From: CAZBBC01 sp964489835
GTDB lineage: Bacteria > Calditrichota > Calditrichia > JAJRVZ01
Reading direction: 5' to 3'
Assembly: GCA_964489835.1 (NCBI GenBank)
Contig: CAZBBC010000135.1
Span: 1-12,607, forward strand
DNA: 12,607 nucleotides
Under the pieces are notes generated by a model. The model worked only from the letters and a program-made list of their open reading frames with translations. It was not told the DNA's origin and ran no database searches. This document shows, one piece after another, positions 6,720 through 12,329 of the stretch. The first letter of the stretch is position 1. Every line of letters starts with the position of its first letter. The translations under genes and the position numbers were made by a program.

Positions 6720-8102
6720 TCAGATTTGTTCAAAGTAGCGTTTCCGCTCCCAATCGGTCACTGTCTGATCATAGGCCTTTTGTTCCTGATTAAAAAAGTG
6801 CGTGTAGTGTTCGATGACATCCCTGCCAAAAGATTTTTTGGCAAATGTGCTGCCGGCAAATAACTGTGTCGCTTCCTTCAGCGTCTGTGGTACCTGTGGT
6901 ATTTGTTCGGCCGTGTAGACGTCGCCTTCAAATATCTTCGGTGGTTCTGTTTTATTTTCCAGGCCATCCAGGCCGGAAGCGAGGGAAGCGGCAAAGGCCA
7001 GATAGGGATTGCAATCGGCGCCCGGAATCCGGCATTCAATGCGCAGACTCTGTCCATCACCGACTACGCGAAATCCTGCCGTACGGTTATCATAACACCA
7101 GGCCAAACGGGTCGGCGCCCAGGATCCGGCCCGGAACCGTTTATAGGAATTTACCGTTGGCGCATAGAAAACCATCATTTCCGGTACATGGGCAATCCAT
7201 CCACCAAGGAACCAGCGAAATTCGGGGGAACCCGATACCGGGCCCAGTTTATTATTACCGGGGAAAATATTTTTGTTATCCCGCCATAAACTCATATGAA
7301 TATGACAACTGGAACCAGCCTGATCTTCGGCAATTTTTGCCATAAAAGTTACACTCATACCCAGCCGGTCGGCGACTTCTTTAAAACATTGTTTAAAAAT
7401 AACATGACGGTCAGCCATCGTAAGAGCATCTGTATAATGGACATTTAACTCATGTTGTCCGACGCCCCATTCCCCTTTCGATGTTTCAACCGGTATGCCC
7501 GAATGCTTCAAATGGCGGCGTACTTCGGCATTGATGATCTCTTCCCGCGTTCCCTGTAAGGCATGATAATCTTCTATATACCATCCCATCGGTTTTAAAT
7601 TTGTGTATTTCTTTTTGGCGGCAAGTTTATAGGGATCTTCAAACAGATAATATTCCAGCTCCGAGCCGGCCATGGACGTATAATTTAAGGTGTCTATCCG
7701 CTCGATTTGCTTTCGTAAAATAGAGCGGGGAGCAACCGCCACCGGTTCGTGCGATTTTTCATCTTTCAGATCACAAAGGACCAGTGCCGTTCTATCCAGC
7801 CAGCTGGCAAGGCGTAAGGTGTTAAAATCAGGAACAATATGGAAATCACCGTAACCCAGTTCCCAGTTAGCGTACTTATAACCGGCCACCGGTTCCATTG
7901 CCATATCCGTGGTCAGTAGATAGTTGCAGCCGTGCGCCCCTTGTTTGATGCCTTCTTCAATAAAAAAACCGGCATCAAAACGTTTTCCCAGAAGCCGGCC
8001 ATAATGATCGGTAAAACCAACCAGGACCGTTTCTATGTCATCTTTTTTTACCAGACTAGCCAGTTCATCCAGTGTAAGCATACCATGTTGTTGCCTTTCC
8101 AC
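6720..8102 (-). CDS. Glutamine-synthetase-like gamma-glutamyl amine ligase (PuuA/IpuC/GlnA4-type)
   Basis: Family reaction: ATP-dependent joining of the gamma-carboxyl of glutamate to an amine. Seen: 460 residues with the type I glutamine synthetase fold. The N-terminal beta-grasp part has FTDHYGRLLGKRF (30-42). Metal ligands are Glu148 and Glu150 (GSELEYYLF) and Glu211 and Glu218 (GEWGVGQHELN). SSCHIHMSLW (264-273) carries His269, followed by NSYKRFRAGSWAPTRL (318-332) and the RIECRIPGADCNPYLA block (354-369). The C-terminus ...VTDWERKRYFEQI is what I associate with gamma-glutamylpolyamine synthetase-like enzymes rather than housekeeping GlnA, and no GlnA adenylylation site was recognised. 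Start: GTG at 8102 with GGAGG at 8114-8110 and 7 nt spacing. It is the first gene of the minus-strand set, so it probably opens the pathway. A -10-like TACAAT lies about 50 bp upstream. Substrate inferred from neighbours to be an amino alcohol; a diamine is less likely. Confidence 0.93.
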   Translation of the reverse strand: MERQQHGMLTLDELASLVKKDDIETVLVGFTDHYGRLLGKRFDAGFFIEEGIKQGAHGCNYLLTTDMAMEPVAGYKYANWELGYGDFHIVPDFNTLRLASWLDRTALVLCDLKDEKSHEPVAVAPRSILRKQIERIDTLNYTSMAGSELEYYLFEDPYKLAAKKKYTNLKPMGWYIEDYHALQGTREEIINAEVRRHLKHSGIPVETSKGEWGVGQHELNVHYTDALTMADRHVIFKQCFKEVADRLGMSVTFMAKIAEDQAGSSCHIHMSLWRDNKNIFPGNNKLGPVSGSPEFRWFLGGWIAHVPEMMVFYAPTVNSYKRFRAGSWAPTRLAWCYDNRTAGFRVVGDGQSLRIECRIPGADCNPYLAFAASLASGLDGLENKTEPPKIFEGDVYTAEQIPQVPQTLKEATQLFAGSTFAKKSFGRDVIEHYTHFFNQEQKAYDQTVTDWERKRYFEQI

Positions 8103-8258
8103 GTCTTTGCCTCCAAAGATTTATCACCTACTGCTACCGGTTGCATTTAAATTGTATGATCATGAGTATCCGGTTAAATCTTAAATCATTTTAAATTATC
8201 GCCGTAAAATCAAATGGTTTGTATATTTAATAAACCTCGAGACTCGATTCAAAAAACT

Positions 8259-8340
8259 CACCCTAAATCCCTCTCTTGGAAAGAGAGGGACTTTAGGAAG
8301 CCCCTTCTCTTTTCAAGAGAAGGGGTTTGGGGATGAGTTT
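8259..8340. repeat. Tandem strong hairpins upstream of the ligase gene
   Basis: Two perfect stems stand side by side: CCCTCTCTT-gga-AAGAGAGGG (8269-8289) and CCCCTTCTCTT-ttc-AAGAGAAGGGG (8301-8325). Flanks TCACCCTAAA and TTTGGGGATGA partly pair with each other, so the whole is an inverted repeat of about 80 bp. The element lies in the 8103-9016 spacer between the divergently oriented ligase and transporter genes. It looks like a dispersed repeat rather than a terminator, since no gene ends here. Confidence 0.75.
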
Positions 8341-8730
8341 TATTAATCATTAGTTGTATTTATTTTAAACGAGACAATAATATTATATTGTAAATACACA
8401 AACTATAAAGTTAAATCCAACGCGGCCGGGCTATGAAAATCATTGGATTAAGTTAATGTAATATCGAAATATATACAACACAGAATAACAGGGGAAAAAT
8501 AAAATTTCAAGAGTAAATCTGAAAGATTTGAATTTTGAACAAGGATTAACGATTTTTGATTTAAGAATTACTACTCAAATTTTTATATTATATTTTTATA
8601 TTTAAATTCACCAAAAAATATCTACATGTGCTTTGGGTGCTTCGTGGTTTATGCTATTGTAGCCGAAAACTATGTTATTTTAGCAAAAATTTTACTAATC
8701 CAGAGACTTTATTTCTCGGGATGACCCGCC

Positions 8731-8800
8731 ACGGCAGGTACGCGCAGCGACCTGCCCGCCCCGTAAAACGGGGTCTACGACGCGGCAGGCGCGGCGCAAC
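8731..8800. repeat. GC-rich REP-like double hairpin
   Basis: A GC-rich island in AT-rich DNA. GGCAGGT (8733-8739) pairs with ACCTGCC (8750-8756), with an inner CGC/GCG stem and one bulged A; CCCCGT-aaa-ACGGGG occupies 8759-8773. GCGGCAGGCGCGGCG follows. No coding potential is convincing. Between 8345 and 8730 the spacer is AT-rich with nothing recognised. Confidence 0.6.
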
Positions 8801-8845
8801 AATATTTTTAAAACGCAGATGATGTGGATTTATTTATATTATATT

Positions 8846-8886
8846 TTTAATTCGTGAAAATTCGTGTAATTCGTGGACAAAATCTT
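8846..8886. repeat. ACGAATT-type dispersed repeat, copy 2 (inverted relative to copy 1)
   Basis: It reads TTTTTAATTCGTGAAAATTC followed by GTGTAATTCGTGGACAAAAT. This is the reverse complement, with minor changes, of 6166-6202. Confidence 0.65.
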
Positions 8887-8957
8887 TATTTTAATTGCAA
8901 CCGAAGGCTGCGCTATGAATAAATCAGATTAGATTATCATTACGGAGTTTTATAATC

Positions 8958-8996
8958 ATGAGTATGAATAAGTTGACCGCCGACTATCATTATTGA
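8958..8996 (+). CDS. Possible 12-codon leader ORF before the transporter
   Basis: ATG at 8958 is preceded by GGAG (8944-8947, 10 nt spacing) and reads MSMNKLTADYHY before TGA at 8994-8996. The TGA overlaps a TTG at 8993 that is in the transporter frame, giving a TTGA stop/start overlap. It could couple translation, or could simply be chance. No comparison is available, so the call is weak. Confidence 0.2.
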   Translation: MSMNKLTADYHY

Positions 8997-9003
8997 TCAT
9001 TCC

Positions 9004-9009
9004 AGGAAG
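9004..9009 (+). promoter_or_regulatory. Ribosome binding site that favours the TTG at 9017
   Basis: AGGAAG ends 7 nt before TTG at 9017-9019, good spacing. The earlier TTG at 8993 has no such site closely upstream. This supports a 314-residue rather than 322-residue transporter. Confidence 0.55.
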
Positions 9010-9016
9010 TATTATA

Positions 9017-9961
9017 TTGCAACGAATATTAAATATATTTAATCGCCTGTTTGTTCTTTGGGTGATACTAGCGGGAATTATTGCCTTCTTTTATCCGGGT
9101 ATATTCATCGCTCAAAAAGATTATATGGAATTATTCTTTGCCGTTACCATGTTTGGGATTGGAATGGTTCTCAATCCACAGGATTTTATTAATATTTTTA
9201 AAAAATTCAAGGTTGTTCTGATTGGGGTTGTGGCCCAATTTTCGATCATGCCCATCTCCGCCTATCTGGTATCCAGGGCTTTCTCTTTTTCCGATGATTT
9301 TTCTTTGGGTCTTATTTTAACCGGTTCCGCCCCTGGGGCCATGGCCAGCAATGTTTTAAGTTATCTGGCCGGCGCTGATGTCGCCTATTCTGTTTCCTTA
9401 ACTACCGCCTCCACTTTTTTAGCACCTGTTTTAACCCCTTTGCTGACCCTTTTTCTGGCCAACACCATCCTCGACATTCCATTCTGGGCCCTGATGAAAA
9501 GCGTAAGCATCATGGTCCTGCTGCCATTAATGATCGGGATATTTTTAAGACATTTATTCGGGCAAAGGGTCACTCCTTTCTTAAAAATATTCCCGGCCAT
9601 ATCTACCTTATTCATCGCCTTTATCTGTGGACTTGTCATCGCCTTGAACCAGTCATATATCTTAAATATAACTCTATGGATTTTTATCGCAGCACTTATA
9701 TTAAATTTTAGTGGTTTATATTTAGGTTATATGACCGGGAAAATATTCGGTTTTGACCGATTGAAAAAAAGGGCACTCTCAATCGAGATCGGCATGCAGA
9801 ATGCCGGTTTGGGGAGTGTATTGGCTTTAAAACATTTCAATGAAAAAACAGCGTTACCGGCGATTATTTTTGTCTTTATCTGTATAATAACAGCAGCGAT
9901 ACTGGTACCGATCTGGTCGCAATCGCGAGCTGAATCGGGTATAAAATCAAGTTATAAATAA
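9017..9961 (+). CDS. BASS-family (bile acid:Na+ symporter-like, SBF) membrane transporter
   Basis: Family role: sodium-coupled uptake of organic anions such as bile acids, pantoate or short keto acids, in the inner membrane. Seen: 314 residues from TTG at 9017 (322 if from TTG at 8993), strongly hydrophobic with about ten membrane segments, roughly 11-27, 37-52, 65-86, 96-117, 124-150, 158-179, 192-210, 216-238, 255-272 and 280-300. Two family signatures are present: GSAPGAMASNVLSYLAGAD (103-121), the first broken helix, and EIGMQNAGLG (257-266), whose Glu257 and Gln261 match the sodium-binding Glu and Gln known from bacterial ASBT structures (memory). It is the only gene in this region on the plus strand, divergent from the ligase set across a 914-bp spacer. 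A role in importing a substrate for that pathway is possible but unsupported; the real solute is unknown. Confidence 0.9.
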   Translation: MQRILNIFNRLFVLWVILAGIIAFFYPGIFIAQKDYMELFFAVTMFGIGMVLNPQDFINIFKKFKVVLIGVVAQFSIMPISAYLVSRAFSFSDDFSLGLILTGSAPGAMASNVLSYLAGADVAYSVSLTTASTFLAPVLTPLLTLFLANTILDIPFWALMKSVSIMVLLPLMIGIFLRHLFGQRVTPFLKIFPAISTLFIAFICGLVIALNQSYILNITLWIFIAALILNFSGLYLGYMTGKIFGFDRLKKRALSIEIGMQNAGLGSVLALKHFNEKTALPAIIFVFICIITAAILVPIWSQSRAESGIKSSYK

Positions 9962-9964
9962 GTT

Positions 9965-10024
9965 TTATACTCCTTCGGGTATAATTATATAATTTTAAAT
10001 AGGCCTTATACCCTATCGGGTATA
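9965..10024 (+). terminator. Two tandem TATAC-CC/GGGTATA hairpins after the transporter
   Basis: Stem 1 is TTATACTC-CTTC-GGGTATAA (9965-9984), starting 3 bp after the stop codon. Stem 2 is TATACCC-TATC-GGGTATA (10007-10024). They are near copies spaced 41 bp apart. Neither has a clean T-run, so termination is possible but not typical; stem 1 is followed by ATTATATAATTTT. Confidence 0.4.
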
Positions 10025-10079
10025 GTCACCATGATTAAATATTGTATACATACCGCAGCATATTGCTACAATCAAAAAA

Positions 10080-10470
10080 AGAATTTGTCCATGGATTATC
10101 CGTCGAAGCCGGATCCCGTCATAGCCACGTCTGCGCCGGGCAGGCCGGGCAAGCAGGTTTCCATCTAAGGCCGGATCAAGTGATTGAGTGACACGGATTA
10201 CACGGATTTTATTTAAAAATTATTTTTATTTTAGTTTTAATCCGTGTCCGGCTGCGCCGGATAATATGCGTCATCCGTGTCCTATAAATATTGCTGCGCT
10301 GCAGCCTGCCCGGCGAAGACGGGCGAGAAATGAAGAATTCGAGTAGCCGATAAAACATGTCGCCATCCACGTCGAAGACCCGTCTTACGGGGTTGACATC
10401 TCCGATAGCAGGCGGATCTAACGATCGGGAGTAAATCGTCCATGATTTAGCAAATCCCTGCATTTTTATT
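10080..10470. other. GC-richer non-coding block with ACACGGAT repeats and a possible ORF remnant
   Basis: This occupies most of the 582-bp gap 9962-10543. GACACGGATTACACGGATT at 10189-10208 is answered by AATCCGTGTC and CATCCGTGTCC near 10240-10281, an inverted repeat. TCCGG-ctgcg-CCGGA and GCCCG-gcgaaga-CGGGC hairpins are inside. On the minus strand an open frame of 84 codons (10463-10209) begins MQGFAKSWTIYSRSLD and includes GDVNPVRRVFDVDGD. Its last third runs through the ACACGGAT repeat, so it is not an intact gene, and I recognise no family. It may be the decayed end of a mobile element. Confidence 0.3.
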
Positions 10471-10543
10471 TTCGTCTGTGGGGGGATAATTCCGGGAATG
10501 TATTCCCAAAATTAGTTAAAAGATAGGATGTTATACTACATAA

Positions 10544-11545
10544 CTACTCCAATATTATACTCAAATCGTCAGCATATTTTTGATAACTAATAAGCGCTTT
10601 TGAGGGAAAATTTTCTTTCCATCCTCTTTCTTTATGTGATAACGATATGAGCTCTTCGGTTTTAGTTTTTTTAAAATAAGTATCAACATATTTTAAAACT
10701 TTCAATTCATTATCAGAAAATAATGACTTTTCAAAATCTTTATTAGTCACCAATTTTTCAATGACATCATTATTTTGATTAACAAAATCCTCTTCAGAAT
10801 TTATAAAATCATTCTCCTCTAGCATCCCAAAGATAATCTTATAATGGTCAATAACAGGGCCTTTATCTATTGCGGCATAATTCCAACCGGAAATTGGTTT
10901 TTTAAAAGATTTATACGATATAAAATCAGAGTAGAATAACAATTTGTTTAATCGTGTAAGGTAAGAATTTTTTTGAAGTATGAAGAAAATTATCATATAG
11001 GCAAGTTTTTCAAAGTTAGACTTAATATATCCAGAATATTGATCCACTTTTAGATCATCAAAAGAGATACATATATCATGTAAATCTTTCTCTTTTATCA
11101 GTATATTGACTTTATTTTCTAATTCAGCATATTCTTTGGCAGATATTATTGTGCTAACTTTTCTTGATACTATCTCTAAAAACTTTTGAGGATCTTTAAG
11201 CAGTTCTAATACCGTACTATGAGATTCATTGGAGACAGCTCCTTTTTCATATAATCCATAAGTATTATCTCCCCACCCTAATATTTTGGACATTTTTCTC
11301 TTCGATAAACCATATTTTTCTCTAATTTGAACAATCTCATCCGGAAATAATATATTGAACTTTTCTCTATATTGATTATATACTTGAGATATGTTTTGTT
11401 CATCTAAATTGGTATCAGTAAATGTTTCTCCACAATCTAAACATTTATAGAATGAAAAATTTACCAGATACTTTTTCTTTTTGAATTCAATCTCACGTTG
11501 TTCTTTTGATAACTTCGTTTTACCATCACAAAGTATACATTCCAT
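10544..11545 (-). CDS. MqsA-like antitoxin with C-terminal SocA/Panacea (DUF4065) domain
   Basis: Expected role: binds and neutralises the adjacent toxin and represses their shared promoter. Seen: 333 residues. The N-terminal zinc finger has Cys3, Cys6, Cys35 and Cys38, nearly the spacing of E. coli MqsA (3, 6, 37, 40, from memory). An Xre-type helix-turn-helix follows at about 70-125, with GWGDNTYGLYEKG (90-102) matching the MqsA recognition region; Asn94 corresponds to MqsA Asn97, but its Arg101 is Leu98 here. A Panacea/SocA-like domain occupies about 175-330, with LTRLNKLLFYSDF (196-208), ISGWNYAAIDKGPV (218-231) and SHKERGW (303-309). MqsA itself stops at about 131 residues, so this is a fusion more than twice as long. 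Start: ATG at 11545 with GGAGG and 6 nt spacing, much stronger than the toxin's site, as expected when antitoxin must be in excess. It lies 70 bp behind the toxin. Cytosolic. Confidence 0.88.
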   Translation of the reverse strand: MECILCDGKTKLSKEQREIEFKKKKYLVNFSFYKCLDCGETFTDTNLDEQNISQVYNQYREKFNILFPDEIVQIREKYGLSKRKMSKILGWGDNTYGLYEKGAVSNESHSTVLELLKDPQKFLEIVSRKVSTIISAKEYAELENKVNILIKEKDLHDICISFDDLKVDQYSGYIKSNFEKLAYMIIFFILQKNSYLTRLNKLLFYSDFISYKSFKKPISGWNYAAIDKGPVIDHYKIIFGMLEENDFINSEEDFVNQNNDVIEKLVTNKDFEKSLFSDNELKVLKYVDTYFKKTKTEELISLSHKERGWKENFPSKALISYQKYADDLSIILE

Positions 11546-11574
11546 TTCACTCCTCCAATGAATGCCAGATTTTG

Positions 11575-11593
11575 CGATACAAACTTTGTATCG
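11575..11593. promoter_or_regulatory. Perfect palindrome between toxin and antitoxin genes
   Basis: CGATACAAA-C-TTTGTATCG has 9-bp arms around a single C. It lies in the 70-bp intercistronic gap, 29 bp upstream of the antitoxin start. It could be an operator, an RNA hairpin that tunes the toxin:antitoxin ratio, or a processing site. No T-run follows, so a terminator is unlikely. Confidence 0.5.
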
Positions 11594-11615
11594 TTACCTC
11601 CCCACAAGGTTATTT

Positions 11616-11963
11616 TTAAGCAAAAGGATAATCGATTTGAATTTCTGCCCTGTGGAATGACAAGCAAATACTTCTGGAATTCTCTCTTCTGGTTGATAGT
11701 TTGATGTAAATCTCATCCACCTGATTTAACTTTACTCCGAACTCCCATACATCAAATTGAGCACGATCCCGGTCCTTATTGGGACCACGATAGTAGTTTT
11801 CTACTTCAAGATTTAAAATTATATCTTTCCTAATATTGGCTGTAAGACCCAAATCCAAGAGGCCTTTGATATTCTTTTCAGTATCTATAACGAAAACATC
11901 AAATACATTCGCGAAAGTTTTAAACTCTTCGAGAAATTTTTGTATATCTTCTTTATTAGACAT
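11616..11963 (-). CDS. MqsR-like type II toxin (RelE-superfamily mRNA interferase)
   Basis: Expected role: ribosome-independent mRNA cleavage, as known for MqsR, held inactive by the downstream antitoxin. Seen: 115 residues, acidic N-terminal helix, then DIILNLEVENYYRGP (47-61), DRDRAQFDVWEFGV (64-77), DEIYIKLS (83-90) and SICLSFH (98-104). By eye these follow the order of E. coli MqsR (98 residues, recalled from memory). Y86 lines up with MqsR Tyr81, but R59 stands for Lys56 and E74 for Gln68, so active-site residues are only partly conserved. Toxin first and antitoxin second is the mqsRA gene order. ATG at 11963 has only a weak ribosome binding site (TAGAAA), in contrast to the antitoxin. 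The stop codon lies inside a 20-bp sequence repeated at 3017-3036. Identity is supported by the partner more than by its own similarity. Confidence 0.75.
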   Translation of the reverse strand: MSNKEDIQKFLEEFKTFANVFDVFVIDTEKNIKGLLDLGLTANIRKDIILNLEVENYYRGPNKDRDRAQFDVWEFGVKLNQVDEIYIKLSTRRENSRSICLSFHRAEIQIDYPFA

Positions 11964-11982
11964 AATATTTTCTAAAAAGTTT

Positions 11983-12040
11983 CACTTTATAGTTAAATAT
12001 ATCAAAATATGTTATCAATTATTACACTTTAAAGTTAAAT
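11983..12040 (-). promoter_or_regulatory. Toxin-antitoxin promoter with two operator-like repeats
   Basis: CACTTTATAGTTAAAT (11983-11998) and CACTTTAAAGTTAAAT (12025-12040) differ at one base and start 42 bp apart, four helical turns. The second holds a perfect ACTTT/AAAGT dyad. A possible minus-strand promoter is TTGATA at 12018-12013, 17 bp spacer, TAACTA at 11995-11990, so the proximal repeat covers the -10. Known MqsA operators are also short AACCT...AGGTT dyads in pairs. A further TTTGATCAAA palindrome is at 12044-12053. Confidence 0.6.
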
Positions 12041-12108
12041 GTGTTTGATCAAAAAATCAACTACCAAATGCTGGATTGTACTTTTTGATAATTGGTGCAT
12101 TACTTTCT

Positions 12109-12292
12109 TTTACAACCAATCATTACTATGGTCGGGTATCGATCGTTACCAGGATCGGGTGTCGATCATTACTTACATCGGGTACCGATCATTACCTAGA
12201 TCGGGTATCGATTATTACTTACATCAGGTATCAATCATTACCTGGATCGGGTGTCGATCATCACTTACATCGCTTGTCAATCATTATTATGT
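12109..12292. repeat. Eight-unit 23-bp tandem repeat with 46-bp higher-order period
   Basis: Eight contiguous 23-bp units, without spacers. The six inner units begin TCGGGT or a close variant, at 12132, 12155, 12178, 12201, 12224 and 12247. Units ending ACC-nn-GA alternate with units ending ACTTACA three times, giving a 46-bp dimer period. The outer units (12109 and 12270) share CAATCATTA-y-TATG, exactly 161 bp apart. Several units contain GGTA-nn-GATC-nn-TACC, a dyad centred on GATC; seven GATC sites occur between 12141 and 12259. Two overlapping plus-strand frames stay open through it, an effect of the repeat and not evidence of a gene. Confidence 0.9.
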
Positions 12293-12308
12293 TTTATCAT
12301 ATGGCATA

Positions 12309-12329
12309 TATATCATTTCAAATGATATA
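12309..12329. repeat. Perfect AT-rich palindrome
   Basis: TATATCATTT-C-AAATGATATA has 10-bp arms around a single C and directly follows the 23-bp tandem array. It could be a binding site or a cruciform; no gene ends here. Confidence 0.5.

Noticed and set aside
6845..7345. Plus-strand 166-codon frame and its overlapping companion inside the ligase gene
   Set aside because: Antisense shadow of the conserved glutamine-synthetase coding sequence; composition reflects the complementary codons.
6720..8102. Housekeeping glutamine synthetase (glnA)
   Set aside because: The C-terminal VTDWERKRYFEQI block, lack of a recognised adenylylation site and the dehydrogenase/amidotransferase neighbours fit a gamma-glutamyl amine ligase better. 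The call stays an inference.
978..8102. Complete Puu putrescine pathway
   Set aside because: No PuuB-like FAD amine oxidase, no PuuE aminotransferase and no PuuP or PuuR are present; an iron alcohol dehydrogenase is present instead.
8628..8822. Plus-strand 64-codon frame across the REP-like island
   Set aside because: Arg/Gly/Pro-rich end comes from the hairpins; there is no motif and no convincing start signal.
12109..12292. CRISPR array
   Set aside because: Units are contiguous 23-mers with no unique spacers, and no cas genes are nearby.
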